From: Cyanocohniella sp. LLY
GTDB lineage: Bacteria; Cyanobacteriota; Cyanobacteriia; Cyanobacteriales; Nostocaceae
DNA length: 51,341 bases
Assembly: GCA_022241785.1 (NCBI GenBank)
Contig: JAKOMP010000017.1
Location: 27,817 to 79,157 of the forward strand
Direction: 5' to 3'
The notes beneath the pieces were generated by a model. That model did not search any database. It was given only the letters and a program-made list of their open reading frames with translations, and was not told the DNA's origin. Made by a program: the position numbers and the translations under genes. Shown one piece after another: positions 35,704 to 44,879 of this stretch (position 1 is its first letter; each line of letters opens with the position of its first letter).

Positions 35704-36915
35704 ATGAAAAATGCTACTTTAAAGAAACACTATATCTTTTTTATTCAAGGAGAGTTACCAAAAGCCGAAGCTCACTTAGTGCAATCAACCAATGCAGCCA
35801 ATGGAGCAGCAAACTTAAGTTATTCTACAGTTTTGGTATACCTTGATAAAAAATTAAAAGCTATTAACCCGGTTAATTTAACTCTACCTTTTCGTCCCAG
35901 AAAGGCACCAGAAGAAATTATCAAATATTATAACTTGCAAGATAAATTAAAAGTGGCTCCTTTACCGATGCCTTGGCCTATTGATCATCTTAAAAGTAAA
36001 TTTACTAATTCTAATACTATTGCCACAAAATATTATTTTCCAGTGCATATATTTCCTCAGACAAAGCTGGTTCATAGCCGCAACTGGAATTTAATCAAAA
36101 CAGCCATCAAAAATGGGATTCCGGCAATTTACGAACATCACCATCACGAAGATAAACAATTTGAGCCAGAAATTGTCAAAAGTCCATTTTTTAAACTTGC
36201 TATCACCGTTGTCGATACTATTCGTGAAAGTATGATTAAAAACGGTATGCCATCAGAAAAAGTTATTACTTTACATAATGGTTTCAATCGCTCTTTTATG
36301 ATTAGACAACCAGAAAAAGTAGCAGCATGGCGCGAAAAACTGTTGATTAATGGCCGTTCACAATTAGTAGTATATGCGGGAGCATTACAAAGATTTAAAG
36401 GTATTGATGTCCTGATTGATGTTGCAGCCCAAATACCAAATGTACAATTTGCTTGTGCCGGTGGTAAGTCAACAGAAGTAGCACATTATCAGCAATTAGC
36501 AAAAGAAAAGCAGGTAGATAACATTATATTTCTAGGCTACGTCTTACATGAGCAGTTAGCATCTTTATTGCAAGCAGCCGATATTTTAGCTCACCCTCAT
36601 TGTTCTGGTAAGGCGGCAACTTTTACATCTCCCTTGAAATTATTTGATTACTTAGCGTCAGGAAATCCCATTGTAGCCACAGAAATTCCCTCATTAAAGG
36701 AATTTAAAAATACTCCAGCCATCGCCGCTTGGTGTGAGCCAGATAACCCAATTAAATTTGCCGAATGTTTAAAACAAATTTTAGTAACTCGTCCCAGAAA
36801 AGTAGAAGGTTATGCAGATATCATCGAATATGTGCAGCAGTTTTCTTGGGAAAATCGTGCAGCCAAAATTTTGAGTTATGTCGATGAATCACTACATCCG
36901 CAAATTATCTCTTAA
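35704..36915 (+). CDS. GT4-like glycosyltransferase
   Basis: 403 residues. After an N-terminal acceptor domain with EHHHHEDKQFEPE (a histidine-rich turn), the donor domain begins at LVVYAGALQRFKGIDVLIDV, followed by VQFACAGGKS, the NIIFLGYV strand and FTSPLKLFDYLASGNPIVATEIPS, the usual GT4 sugar-nucleotide site with its late glutamate. It starts 20 bases after the pyruvyltransferase stop and is followed by the GT10 gene after 24 bases, so the three are very probably one transcript. The sugar is unknown. Confidence 0.87.
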   Translation: MKNATLKKHYIFFIQGELPKAEAHLVQSTNAANGAANLSYSTVLVYLDKKLKAINPVNLTLPFRPRKAPEEIIKYYNLQDKLKVAPLPMPWPIDHLKSKFTNSNTIATKYYFPVHIFPQTKLVHSRNWNLIKTAIKNGIPAIYEHHHHEDKQFEPEIVKSPFFKLAITVVDTIRESMIKNGMPSEKVITLHNGFNRSFMIRQPEKVAAWREKLLINGRSQLVVYAGALQRFKGIDVLIDVAAQIPNVQFACAGGKSTEVAHYQQLAKEKQVDNIIFLGYVLHEQLASLLQAADILAHPHCSGKAATFTSPLKLFDYLASGNPIVATEIPSLKEFKNTPAIAAWCEPDNPIKFAECLKQILVTRPRKVEGYADIIEYVQQFSWENRAAKILSYVDESLHPQIIS

Positions 36916-36939
36916 AATGAATCATAAAATATAAATCAG

Positions 36940-37899
36940 ATGAATATAAAAACTATTGGCATGATTAGTAGCTATGGCGCTCTGGAAAAAAGAGGTGATT
37001 GGCTGTGGCAACAAACCCCGCATAAATTTGGCATTTGGGATAATATTCAAATGCAAGCGCTGGCATCAAAACCAGATTTTTTATTGATGTATCAGTTCGA
37101 CTTTCCCAAACCTCCCAGCCAGAAGTCCTGGTTAGATAATTTTCGTAAACGGCCACAAAAACCACCATCAAGTGTTGACTCTTTACTTCGAGGAGTAAGC
37201 AAGGAAAGAATAATTTACTTGTTGCGGGAACCACCATTAACTGAGGTTGTAGATAGAAATAAACGCAATTATCAAGAAGCACAAAAGTATGCTGGTTATG
37301 TTTCCGGCCCTGATGATTTTGCTCCTGTTCCTGACTACATGCCCGCGATTTGGTATCACAATAACTCGTTTCGGGAATTAAATGAAATGCCACCACCTGA
37401 AAAAGTTGCAACCTGTAGTTGGATTACTTCAGGAATTAATCGCACTGCTAACCATCGCCAGAGATTAGATTTTTTACAGTCCTTACAATCTAGTGATATT
37501 AAATTTGATTTGTATGGGCGTGATTTACCAAACTGGGCTAGAAAATCGGGGGAATTGGGTAACAAATGGTATGGAATGGCACCTTATTATTACAATTTGT
37601 CCATTGAAAATTATGCGGATAATAATTGGTATGTCAGCGAAAAATTATGGGATGCTTTGTTAGCTTGGTGTTTACCTATTTACTATGGTGGGCCAGCAGC
37701 GGATAAATTACTACCACCGGGGAGTTTTTTACGGTTACCCAGTTTAGATGAAAAAGGTATTGCCTATATTCAGGAAGTGACTGCTACTCCTGATGCTTGG
37801 TATGCTGCTAAAGATGCGATCGCAGAAGCTAGACAAATTATATTACATAAGTTAAACCTGCTGAATTGGCTGGCTGAATTTGTCTCTAAAGTCTCTTAG
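36940..37899 (+). CDS. GT10-family (alpha-1,3-fucosyltransferase-like) protein
   Basis: 319 residues with the conserved C-terminal GDP-sugar part of family GT10: NYADNNWYVSEKLWDAL, then LPIYYGGP and LLPPGSFLRL, matching the family pattern Y(I/V)(T/S)EKL-x-A-x9-P-x-YYG-x-P-x-PPGSF. GT10 enzymes move fucose from GDP-fucose to a sugar in LPS or glycoprotein-type antennae. The N-terminal half is divergent. No fucose synthesis genes (gmd, fcl) are in the window. Sugar specificity is an inference from the family. Confidence 0.83.
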   Translation: MNIKTIGMISSYGALEKRGDWLWQQTPHKFGIWDNIQMQALASKPDFLLMYQFDFPKPPSQKSWLDNFRKRPQKPPSSVDSLLRGVSKERIIYLLREPPLTEVVDRNKRNYQEAQKYAGYVSGPDDFAPVPDYMPAIWYHNNSFRELNEMPPPEKVATCSWITSGINRTANHRQRLDFLQSLQSSDIKFDLYGRDLPNWARKSGELGNKWYGMAPYYYNLSIENYADNNWYVSEKLWDALLAWCLPIYYGGPAADKLLPPGSFLRLPSLDEKGIAYIQEVTATPDAWYAAKDAIAEARQIILHKLNLLNWLAEFVSKVS

Positions 37900-37941
37900 A
37901 TTCGATGGTTACAATGTTTATTTTAAAATCTTGAACTGTAT

Positions 37942-38946
37942 ATGGATGGTATTTGTACTCTCGCTAACGACATAGTTTATGAACAAGTCGTTGCTTTACT
38001 CAACAGCATAGAAGCAATTTATGGGCAAGAAATGCCCGTTTGCATCTATCCTTATGACGACAACACTGCAAAAATTACTGCGGAAATTGCTCATCGCCCC
38101 CAAGTGCAACTGTACGATGATCGAGAGTCGATTCAGAGATGGGATGAGTTTGTTTACCAGATTTGGGATGCACATCCCATCGCCCAAGAAAAGTGGTTAA
38201 AGTTAGGTAAGGACAAATATTACCGAGTTGGTACTCATAGACGTTATGGCGCTTTTGATGGGCCTTTCGACCGTTTCGTTTATATGGATGCTGATACTTT
38301 ATTAATGAGTCCATTAACAGAAATTTTTAATAAATTAAATGATTATGACTGGGTAGTATATGATTTTCAGTATACTGATTTATCTCATGTTTATGATAAA
38401 TCATCTGCGAAATTAACAGAAATATTTACACCTAAAGAACTGGAAACAAAAATATTTTGTTCTGGTTTTTATGCTTCTAAAAAAGGTGTATTTGATGCCA
38501 AGCTGCGAGAATCATTACTAGAAAAACTCCGCCAAGGAGAAGCCCAAATTCTCTATGATATGGCTCCTGATCAAACTATTCTCAACTATATGGTAATGCG
38601 TTCCGGGATTTCTAGCTATAACTTAGCTCTGGAACTTCCTGAATCCCAAAAAACCGGCTGTTGTGTAACTTCTGAGCATTTTGAAGCCCAAAATAACATT
38701 CTCTACGATAAAGGGAATAAACTGACATATCTACATTATATTGGCTTATCTTCTAAGCTGTTTAATAAAGTGTGTGCAGGAGAAAATATTGATTTTCCTT
38801 ATCGGGATATTTTCTTACATTATCGCTATTTGCATGAACCAGATCAGCGACCAAAATTCACCACTAAACCCAAGGTTTATAACGCCCCTTCCAGTTTGAC
38901 AACAAAAGTACTGAAAAAATTAGGATTAGCAGGTAGAGGTAAATAA
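37942..38946 (+). CDS. DxD glycosyltransferase-like protein, Npun_R2821/R2823 family (first of a pair)
   Basis: 334 residues. Begins MDGICTLANDIVYEQVVALL and carries a GT-A-like donor motif in FVYMDADTLL (DxD), plus a late histidine in YLHYIGLSS. It resembles GT8-type sugar transferases and matches, as I recall it, the cyanobacterial Npun_R2821/Npun_R2823 family. It shares its plan with the next gene: N-terminal strand, PYDDN, GPFD(R/E)F, DxD, DQPI/DQTI and a late HY/HW. The stop is one base before the next start, so the two are co-translated. No biochemical role known to me. Confidence 0.82.
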   Translation: MDGICTLANDIVYEQVVALLNSIEAIYGQEMPVCIYPYDDNTAKITAEIAHRPQVQLYDDRESIQRWDEFVYQIWDAHPIAQEKWLKLGKDKYYRVGTHRRYGAFDGPFDRFVYMDADTLLMSPLTEIFNKLNDYDWVVYDFQYTDLSHVYDKSSAKLTEIFTPKELETKIFCSGFYASKKGVFDAKLRESLLEKLRQGEAQILYDMAPDQTILNYMVMRSGISSYNLALELPESQKTGCCVTSEHFEAQNNILYDKGNKLTYLHYIGLSSKLFNKVCAGENIDFPYRDIFLHYRYLHEPDQRPKFTTKPKVYNAPSSLTTKVLKKLGLAGRGK

Positions 38947-38947
38947 A

Positions 38948-39889
38948 ATGAGTCGCGGAATTTATATTATTGCTAATGACAAAGTGACAGATCATGCCAT
39001 CGCCTTACTTAATAGTATTAGGTTACATGATGCAGACACACCAATTGTGATGATTCCTTATGATGATAATTATCACAAAATTGCCGACACACTCAATAAA
39101 TATTATGGAGTAAAAGTTTACGAAGATTTAGATTTTATTGACCGACTTTCCCAGAATCTACATAAAACCTTTGGTGGTCAATTTTTCGCCCGTCCTAATC
39201 AATTTCGCAAACAGGCTTGCTGGTTTGGACCGTTTGACGAATTTTTGTATATTGATACAGATATAGTTGTCTTTGAAAAAATTATTGATAATCTCAACTA
39301 TCTAGCTGAATCAGATTTTATTTGTTGCGACTATCAACATTTAGGAGGCATTAAAAATGTTTTTAGTCCCCAAGTTCTAGAAGATAAAATATTTACTGAA
39401 GCTGAAGTTAAAGAGATTTTTAATGGTGGTTTTTGGGGTTCCAAGAAAAACCTAGTCTCGGAAAATGATTTATACGCAACCTTTACCGAATGTGCTACCC
39501 ATCCAGAATACTTTGACTTTTCCGAAAAGACTTCTGACCAACCAATTATTAATTATATGTTGCTCAAGCGGATTCCGCGCCGCTTTAACGTAGTGAGGAG
39601 AACAGGTAAAGCTCCCGGAAATTGGGCAGGAACTCCCCATTTTCAGGCAGAAGACCATATTTTATTTGACCCGACAGTTAACCAAGCTCTACAATATCTG
39701 CACTGGGCGGGTATTCGCATTCAGCCTGGTTGTCCTTACTGGGACATTTGGGAACATTATCGTAATTTGAATCCAGCGTTACCTGCGGCAAATATACCAG
39801 CACCCGTGCAAAAAACTCAGGTACAAGTAACTTTAGATAAAGTGAAAACGCAAGTCCGAAAAATTCAAAAAGGTGTTTTCAGCGATTAA
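38948..39889 (+). CDS. DxD glycosyltransferase-like protein, Npun_R2821/R2823 family (second of a pair)
   Basis: 313 residues and clearly paralogous to the gene just before it: MSRGIYIIANDKVTDHAIALL, PYDDNYHKI, WFGPFDEFLYIDTDIVVF (DxD), then NGGFWGSKK, SDQPIINYML and QYLHWAG. Starts 1 base after the upstream stop. The C-terminal 45 residues (APVQKTQVQVTLDKVKTQVRK) are a charged helix absent from the paralogue's end, which is different. Last gene of the glycan cluster; rplI follows after 193 bases with its own leader. Confidence 0.82.
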   Translation: MSRGIYIIANDKVTDHAIALLNSIRLHDADTPIVMIPYDDNYHKIADTLNKYYGVKVYEDLDFIDRLSQNLHKTFGGQFFARPNQFRKQACWFGPFDEFLYIDTDIVVFEKIIDNLNYLAESDFICCDYQHLGGIKNVFSPQVLEDKIFTEAEVKEIFNGGFWGSKKNLVSENDLYATFTECATHPEYFDFSEKTSDQPIINYMLLKRIPRRFNVVRRTGKAPGNWAGTPHFQAEDHILFDPTVNQALQYLHWAGIRIQPGCPYWDIWEHYRNLNPALPAANIPAPVQKTQVQVTLDKVKTQVRKIQKGVFSD

Positions 39890-40082
39890 TTACCTTGATT
39901 TACAGCCATTAGCGATCGCACCTGGATTTTTTCATCACCAAATAGTTGCGATCACACCCGACGATTCGCTAGGATCTGTAAGCTTTAGAGTATCAGCCAA
40001 GCTGCTTGGGGTACAGCTACACTCATGTGAGGTATGCTGCTGAAGCCCAAGTTAATCAGATTTTACAGGAAAAACCAAAACA

Positions 40083-40541
40083 ATGGCGAAACGCGTGCAG
40101 TTAGTTTTAAATCAAGATATTAGCAAGCTGGGAAAATCCGGCGATTTAGTAGATGTAGCTCCCGGCTATGCTCGTAACTATCTCATTCCCCAAAAATTGG
40201 CAACCCATGCCACTCCTGGTATTCTCAAGCAAGTAGAACGCCGTCGGGAACAAGAACGTCAACGGCAATTAGAACTGCGTCAACAAGCTTTAGAACAAAA
40301 AGCAGCTTTAGAAAAAATTGGCAGCTTGCAAATTGCCAAGCCACTGGGTGAAAACGAAGCGATTTTTGGTACAGTCACAACTCAAGACGTAGCAGAAGCA
40401 ATTCAAGCAGCTACCAGCCAAGAAATTGATCGGCGGGGGATTACGATTCCCGATATTAACCACCTTGGTACTTACAAAGCTGAAGTTAAGCTGCATTCAG
40501 ATGTCACAGCACAAGTTGATATTGAAGTTGTAGCCAGCTAA
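40083..40541 (+). CDS. rplI: 50S ribosomal protein L9
   Basis: 152 residues: the N-terminal RNA-binding domain with [20 protein letters not shown], the long connecting helix ([20 protein letters not shown]) and the C-terminal domain ([16 protein letters not shown]). L9 sits near the L1 stalk base and helps keep the reading frame. It precedes dnaB, as in many bacteria, with a 282-base spacer that holds a palindrome and a heptamer repeat. Confidence 0.97.
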   Translation: MAKRVQLVLNQDISKLGKSGDLVDVAPGYARNYLIPQKLATHATPGILKQVERRREQERQRQLELRQQALEQKAALEKIGSLQIAKPLGENEAIFGTVTTQDVAEAIQAATSQEIDRRGITIPDINHLGTYKAEVKLHSDVTAQVDIEVVAS

Positions 40542-40637
40542 GGCCGCTACCTTGGAAGTCAAAAGTTAAAAGTCAAAAATATATTATTTTGGGCTTTTGA
40601 ACTATTTGCAGGGGTGTCCCTATTTCTGATCAACTTA

Positions 40638-40655
40638 AGCCTGCCTATGCAGGCT
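40638..40655. terminator. Palindromic hairpin downstream of rplI
   Basis: AGCCTGC and GCAGGCT flank CTAT, about 95 bases after the rplI stop. 17 of 18 positions match the palindrome at 28675-28692. Confidence 0.5.
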
Positions 40656-40672
40656 CAAAACTCTAAAATACA

Positions 40673-40707
40673 GGGAGTAGGGAATAGGGAGTAGGGAGTG
40701 GGGAATA
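40673..40707 (+). repeat. Heptanucleotide short tandem repeat, five units
   Basis: Units GGGAGTA, GGGAATA, GGGAGTA, GGGAGTG, GGGAATA stand in tandem in the rplI-dnaB spacer. This is the STRR type common in heterocystous cyanobacteria. Confidence 0.85.
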
Positions 40708-40823
40708 GGAAAAAAGATAGTTTATGAACAAAAAATTTGCTACAGCATTTTCCCCTAGATTTTGGACTATAAGGGAATAGTGAACCCAACAGCAAATCTC
40801 AAATCTCCCCACTGACATCGCTT

Positions 40824-42179
40824 ATGGCTGAAGTACTGAGTTTTCAAGGTGATGGTAGCGATCGCCTACCACCCCAAAATATTGAAGCAGAAGAGGCGAT
40901 TCTAGGAGGTATTTTACTAGATCCAGAAGCCGTTGGTCGAGTGAGCGATCGCCTGGTGGCAGAAGCATTTTACATTAGCGCTCATAAAGAGATCTATCAA
41001 GCAGCACTGCGCCTGCACGCTCAAGGTAAACCTACAGACTTGCTTGCAGTCACCAGTTGGTTAACAGATAACGATATATTAGCCCGTATTGGTGGCAGAA
41101 ATAAATTAGCTACTCTTGTAGACCGCACAGTGTCAGCTGTTAACATCGATGCCTTAGCAGGGTTGGTCATGGAAAAATACCTGCGACGGCAATTAATTAA
41201 AGCTGGTAATGAAATCGTCCATCTGGGTTACGAAACAGAAAAAGATTTACCCATAGTTCTCGACCAGGCCGAACAGAAGGTTTTCGGTGTTACCCAAGAA
41301 CGTCCCCAATCAGGCTTAGTTCACATTTCAGATACTCTAATTAATACCTTCCAAGAAATTGAAACTCGGCATCAAGGTATTGCCCTTCCGGGGATTCCCT
41401 GTGGCTTTTATGATTTAGATTCCATGACCAGTGGCTTCCAGCGTTCTGATTTAATTATTATCGCTGGTAGACCATCAATGGGTAAAACAGCATTTTGCCT
41501 CAATCTTGCCCACAACATCGCCGCCGGATACAAATTACCAGTTGCAGTGTTCAGCTTAGAAATGTCCAAAGAACAGCTAGTACAGAGGCTATTAGCTAGC
41601 GAAGCCGGCATTGAATCAGGTTATCTCCGTAGTGGGCGCATCAGTCAAACCCAGTGGGAACCCTTAAGCCGGGCCATTGGGATGCTTTCGGAAATGCCCA
41701 TATTTATTGACGACACCCCGAATATCACCGTTACCCAAATGCGGAGTCAAGCCAGGCGACTGCAAGCAGAACAAGGCATGGAACTGGGATTAGTCGTGAT
41801 AGATTACCTGCAATTAATGGAAGGTGGCGGTGATAATCGTGTGCAGGAATTATCTAAAATTACCCGTTCTCTTAAAGGTTTAGCCCGTGAATTATCTGTA
41901 CCGGTGATTGCTTTATCTCAGTTAAGTCGGGGAGTAGAAGCACGCACCAACAAGCGTCCCATGTTGTCTGATTTGCGTGAAAGTGGAAGTATTGAGCAAG
42001 ACGCAGATTTGGTAATCATGTTATACCGCGATGACTACTATAACAGCGATACTCCCGATCGCGGTGTAGCAGAAGTCATCGTAGCCAAACATCGTAACGG
42101 CCCCACAGGCACAGTAAAACTGTTATTCGATCCGCAGTTTACAAAATTTAAAAACCTAGCTAGACAAGGCAATTTTTAA
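40824..42179 (+). CDS. dnaB: Replicative DNA helicase DnaB
   Basis: 451 residues. The N-terminal helical domain (PPQNIEAEEAILGGILLDPEA) and the RecA-like ATPase are intact: Walker A GRPSMGKT (about 215-222), LGLVVIDYLQLMEGGGD as Walker B, and the arginine-finger region near the C-terminus with GPTGTVKLLFDP. DnaB is the hexameric helicase of the replication fork. There is no intein at the Walker A site, unlike several cyanobacterial DnaB proteins. No clear ribosome-binding site before the ATG. Confidence 0.97.
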   Translation: MAEVLSFQGDGSDRLPPQNIEAEEAILGGILLDPEAVGRVSDRLVAEAFYISAHKEIYQAALRLHAQGKPTDLLAVTSWLTDNDILARIGGRNKLATLVDRTVSAVNIDALAGLVMEKYLRRQLIKAGNEIVHLGYETEKDLPIVLDQAEQKVFGVTQERPQSGLVHISDTLINTFQEIETRHQGIALPGIPCGFYDLDSMTSGFQRSDLIIIAGRPSMGKTAFCLNLAHNIAAGYKLPVAVFSLEMSKEQLVQRLLASEAGIESGYLRSGRISQTQWEPLSRAIGMLSEMPIFIDDTPNITVTQMRSQARRLQAEQGMELGLVVIDYLQLMEGGGDNRVQELSKITRSLKGLARELSVPVIALSQLSRGVEARTNKRPMLSDLRESGSIEQDADLVIMLYRDDYYNSDTPDRGVAEVIVAKHRNGPTGTVKLLFDPQFTKFKNLARQGNF

Positions 42180-42250
42180 ATCAGTTATCAGGCGCATGAT
42201 ACAGCGCTTTCCAAGTAAGTGAGTTCCAGACTTATATATTATAAATCTTC

Positions 42251-42278
42251 TAGGGTAGGCAGCGAGACGCCCATCCTA
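42251..42278. terminator. Hairpin downstream of dnaB
   Basis: TAGGGTAGGC pairs with GCCCATCCTA with one mismatch and one G-T pair, about 70 bases after the dnaB stop. Same style as the other short hairpins at gene 3' ends in this window. Confidence 0.45.
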
Positions 42279-42460
42279 CAAGATAAATTTAATGCAACAT
42301 TTTAGCTGTGTCAGTCCAGTAGCTATCCTGAGTTCGTTCAAATAGCAATCAGATTAAACCCCGTAACTCAACGAGTTAAAATTGTTCTATCAAACACGTA
42401 AGAAATACAGAAAATACTGAGATTTAGGCTAAACTAATGCCATTGTGTGAGGAGTGAACG

Positions 42461-43648
42461 ATGGCAAGTAAGAGGTTTGTGCAGTTATGCTCATTGGGAT
42501 TTATTAGTGGTTGTTTTGTTCTTGGCATTGGGATGGGAATATTAATTCGCTTTGGACAACTGCAACCTTCAGATGCTGCTACTACATTCACTGAACCCGA
42601 TTCATTTCCCTTTGCTGTACCCGAACCCAAGCCACCATTAGGAGAAGAGGAAACTTTTCTAGACACCATCACCATCAAAGCTGTTGGGGATATTATTCCT
42701 GGAACTAATTTCCCTGATTATCGATTGCCTCAATCTAAGCATAAATTATTGCCACAGTCTTTGAGAAGTCACCTGCAAGGAGCCGATATTTTGCTGGGTA
42801 ACTTGGAAACCACTTTAACCAACCATCCTTACACTGCCAAAGATATTAGTCGGGGACAAGTTTTTGCCTTTCGCTCCCCACCCACCTATGCGGCGCTATT
42901 TGCTGAAGTTGGGTTTAATGTCTTCCACATAGCAAATAACCATGCAATGGACTTTGGCACGGTGGGTTTCCAAGATACGGTAAAAAACCTCAAAGATGTT
43001 GGTATTGCCACACTAGGGCATAAAAATCAAATTCTCTATTTAGAAGCTAAGAATACTGCGATCGCCTTGATCGGATTTGCTCCCTATGATATGTATAATT
43101 CTATGCATAATCTGGCGGCAGCCCAGGCACTTGTCGCAGAAGCTAAAAAGAACGCCAAGATTGTTGTAGTATCTATGCACGCTGGAGCAGAAGGAACAGC
43201 AGCACTGCATGTTAAAAATAAAACAGAGTATTTCTACGGTGAAAACCGAGGTAATTCTATCGAGTTTGCCCGGACAATGGTTGATGCTGGAGCCGACTTA
43301 GTATTAGGACATGGCCCTCATGTTCCCAGAGCGATGGAAATGTATAAAGGAAAACTCATAGCTTATTCTTTAGGGAATTTTCTGGGTTATCGGACATTAT
43401 CCACAACTGCTCAGACTGCATACTCAATGATTTTAGAAGTACAACTGAGCGCCCAGGGTGATTTAGTGGCAAGTAAAATTATCCCAGTGCATTTAAATCG
43501 CCAAGGAATCCCCGAAATCGATCAACATTTTCGCACTGTGGGACTTTTGCGGGAATTGAATCAGAATCAACATCTTGTCGGGCCCATTAAAATTAACAAT
43601 GCAGGGGAAATTGTGTTGCTCAACAATAATGCCAGTGTTACCAATTAA
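42461..43648 (+). CDS. CapA-family (poly-gamma-glutamate synthesis-like) protein
   Basis: 395 residues. An N-terminal hydrophobic segment (LGFISGCFVLGIGMGILI) anchors or exports it. The rest is a CapA/PgsA-like metallophosphoesterase fold: ITIKAVGDIIPGTNFPD, LLGNLETTL, VFHIANNHAMDFG, VVSMHAGAEGT and LVLGHGPHVPRAMEMY with SLGNFLG. In Bacillus CapA takes part in poly-gamma-glutamate production, but most cyanobacterial homologues stand alone, without capB or capC, as here. AGGAG lies 8-9 bases before the ATG. Likely periplasmic enzyme of unknown substrate. Confidence 0.9.
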   Translation: MASKRFVQLCSLGFISGCFVLGIGMGILIRFGQLQPSDAATTFTEPDSFPFAVPEPKPPLGEEETFLDTITIKAVGDIIPGTNFPDYRLPQSKHKLLPQSLRSHLQGADILLGNLETTLTNHPYTAKDISRGQVFAFRSPPTYAALFAEVGFNVFHIANNHAMDFGTVGFQDTVKNLKDVGIATLGHKNQILYLEAKNTAIALIGFAPYDMYNSMHNLAAAQALVAEAKKNAKIVVVSMHAGAEGTAALHVKNKTEYFYGENRGNSIEFARTMVDAGADLVLGHGPHVPRAMEMYKGKLIAYSLGNFLGYRTLSTTAQTAYSMILEVQLSAQGDLVASKIIPVHLNRQGIPEIDQHFRTVGLLRELNQNQHLVGPIKINNAGEIVLLNNNASVTN

Positions 43649-43690
43649 AGAGGAAAGGTTTGGGTATGGGCTACCTTTCCTCTATAGGTA

Positions 43691-44839
43691 TTAGAGTATC
43701 TGTTCTGCAACTTCTATTCGTAGTAGCGATCGCACATTTTCGATTTGATTGACAATAGTTGCTACCGAGGAGCCAGCAAACAGCAGTCCTACAGCAGCCG
43801 GGGTGTTATTTACCAAAGTAGCAACCAGTGAACCAGAGTCACCACCGGCGGAAATATTAGTGGTGACAATTTGATCCTTGAAACGGGCTATCCTACCATT
43901 GCCAAAGCCTACATCAACAGTGGCGCTAATAGCTGTAATTCTACCGCTTGTGAAATTGGTTGTCCGTCCAGTTTTATACACAGGCATTCCCACTGTGACA
44001 TTCTGCTTGCGCCGCCAGCCCCGCACGTAACCCAACCAGTAAATTTCCCGATCAAGATCATGAAATGCTCCTTCTGCAATAGCCGCATCTACAAGGTTGC
44101 GGTGCTGTTCCCTGGGAATTGTTGGCTCAAATTCAATGGGAACAAATCGGTTCAACCGAGCGATGATGTCTGTAGGAACAGTCCCTCCATCAAAGGGGCC
44201 TGGTTGTAATATGGGATCACCTAAAGCAGCATCGTTGCTGTTAGCCAAAACGTGATTATTGCTAAGAATATAGTAGCGGGACGGAATACCTTTGCCATGC
44301 ACAGGAGAATTAGTTGAACCCTCTGCTAAAATATCGTACACGCAAGTAGCAATAGTACCTGCCGTAATCTTGAAATGTCCAACACTATAGCCTCCTTCAG
44401 CTGGGCGGGCGCGTTTAGCTAGCAACTCAACACCAGCGTCTGGTATGTCAACTCTTTCAGTCACACGGTAAGTTCCAGAGACACCATTATTAGGTTGTAT
44501 TAGCTCGGTTCTTAGTTGTGCTGGTTTTTGGCGCAATTCACCCACGCCGGCGAAAGGATAACCTATTTCCAAGACATCAGTTTGCATATCTGCCAATTTC
44601 GATGGTACAAGGTCAGTGTCACTCAACTCATTTTTTGGCATCTTGTGAGTTACTAATGTCAACAACGCTGGTTCACCTGTAGGTTCTCCATTGTGCCACT
44701 TTACACCTACTCCCAGACCAACAACATTGGGACGTAGCTGTTGTGGATTCATAAACTCTTCTACGGCTGCTCTATGAGCTTTTTGTACCTCTGCTGAGGA
44801 CTTTTCAGACAGTATCATCTTGCTTTCATCTAATTTCAT
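43691..44839 (-). CDS. Trypsin-fold serine peptidase with an N-terminal accessory domain
   Basis: 382 residues. Residues about 110-382 look like a chymotrypsin/trypsin-fold protease: His196 in ILSNNHVLAN, Asp251 in NLVDAAIAEG and Ser335 in ISAGGDSGSLV form a full triad. Residues about 37-95 are a separate small domain (RPNVVGLGVGVKW, then VTHKMPKNEL and a closing TDVLEIG). That domain is repeated, without the protease, in the two genes upstream (44880-45104 and 45434-45772). No signal peptide. AGGAG sits about 8 bases before the ATG. I infer a pro-domain or targeting domain; known proteases with such a domain are poorly characterised as far as I know. Confidence 0.85.
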   Translation of the reverse strand: MKLDESKMILSEKSSAEVQKAHRAAVEEFMNPQQLRPNVVGLGVGVKWHNGEPTGEPALLTLVTHKMPKNELSDTDLVPSKLADMQTDVLEIGYPFAGVGELRQKPAQLRTELIQPNNGVSGTYRVTERVDIPDAGVELLAKRARPAEGGYSVGHFKITAGTIATCVYDILAEGSTNSPVHGKGIPSRYYILSNNHVLANSNDAALGDPILQPGPFDGGTVPTDIIARLNRFVPIEFEPTIPREQHRNLVDAAIAEGAFHDLDREIYWLGYVRGWRRKQNVTVGMPVYKTGRTTNFTSGRITAISATVDVGFGNGRIARFKDQIVTTNISAGGDSGSLVATLVNNTPAAVGLLFAGSSVATIVNQIENVRSLLRIEVAEQIL

Positions 44840-44879
44840 ATCACATCTCCTGTTGATTGAGTTGCTTAGATTTGTGCTT

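Noticed and set aside
43871-44209. Plus-strand frame opposite the protease gene
   Set aside because: Shadow of the protease coding strand; no family resemblance.
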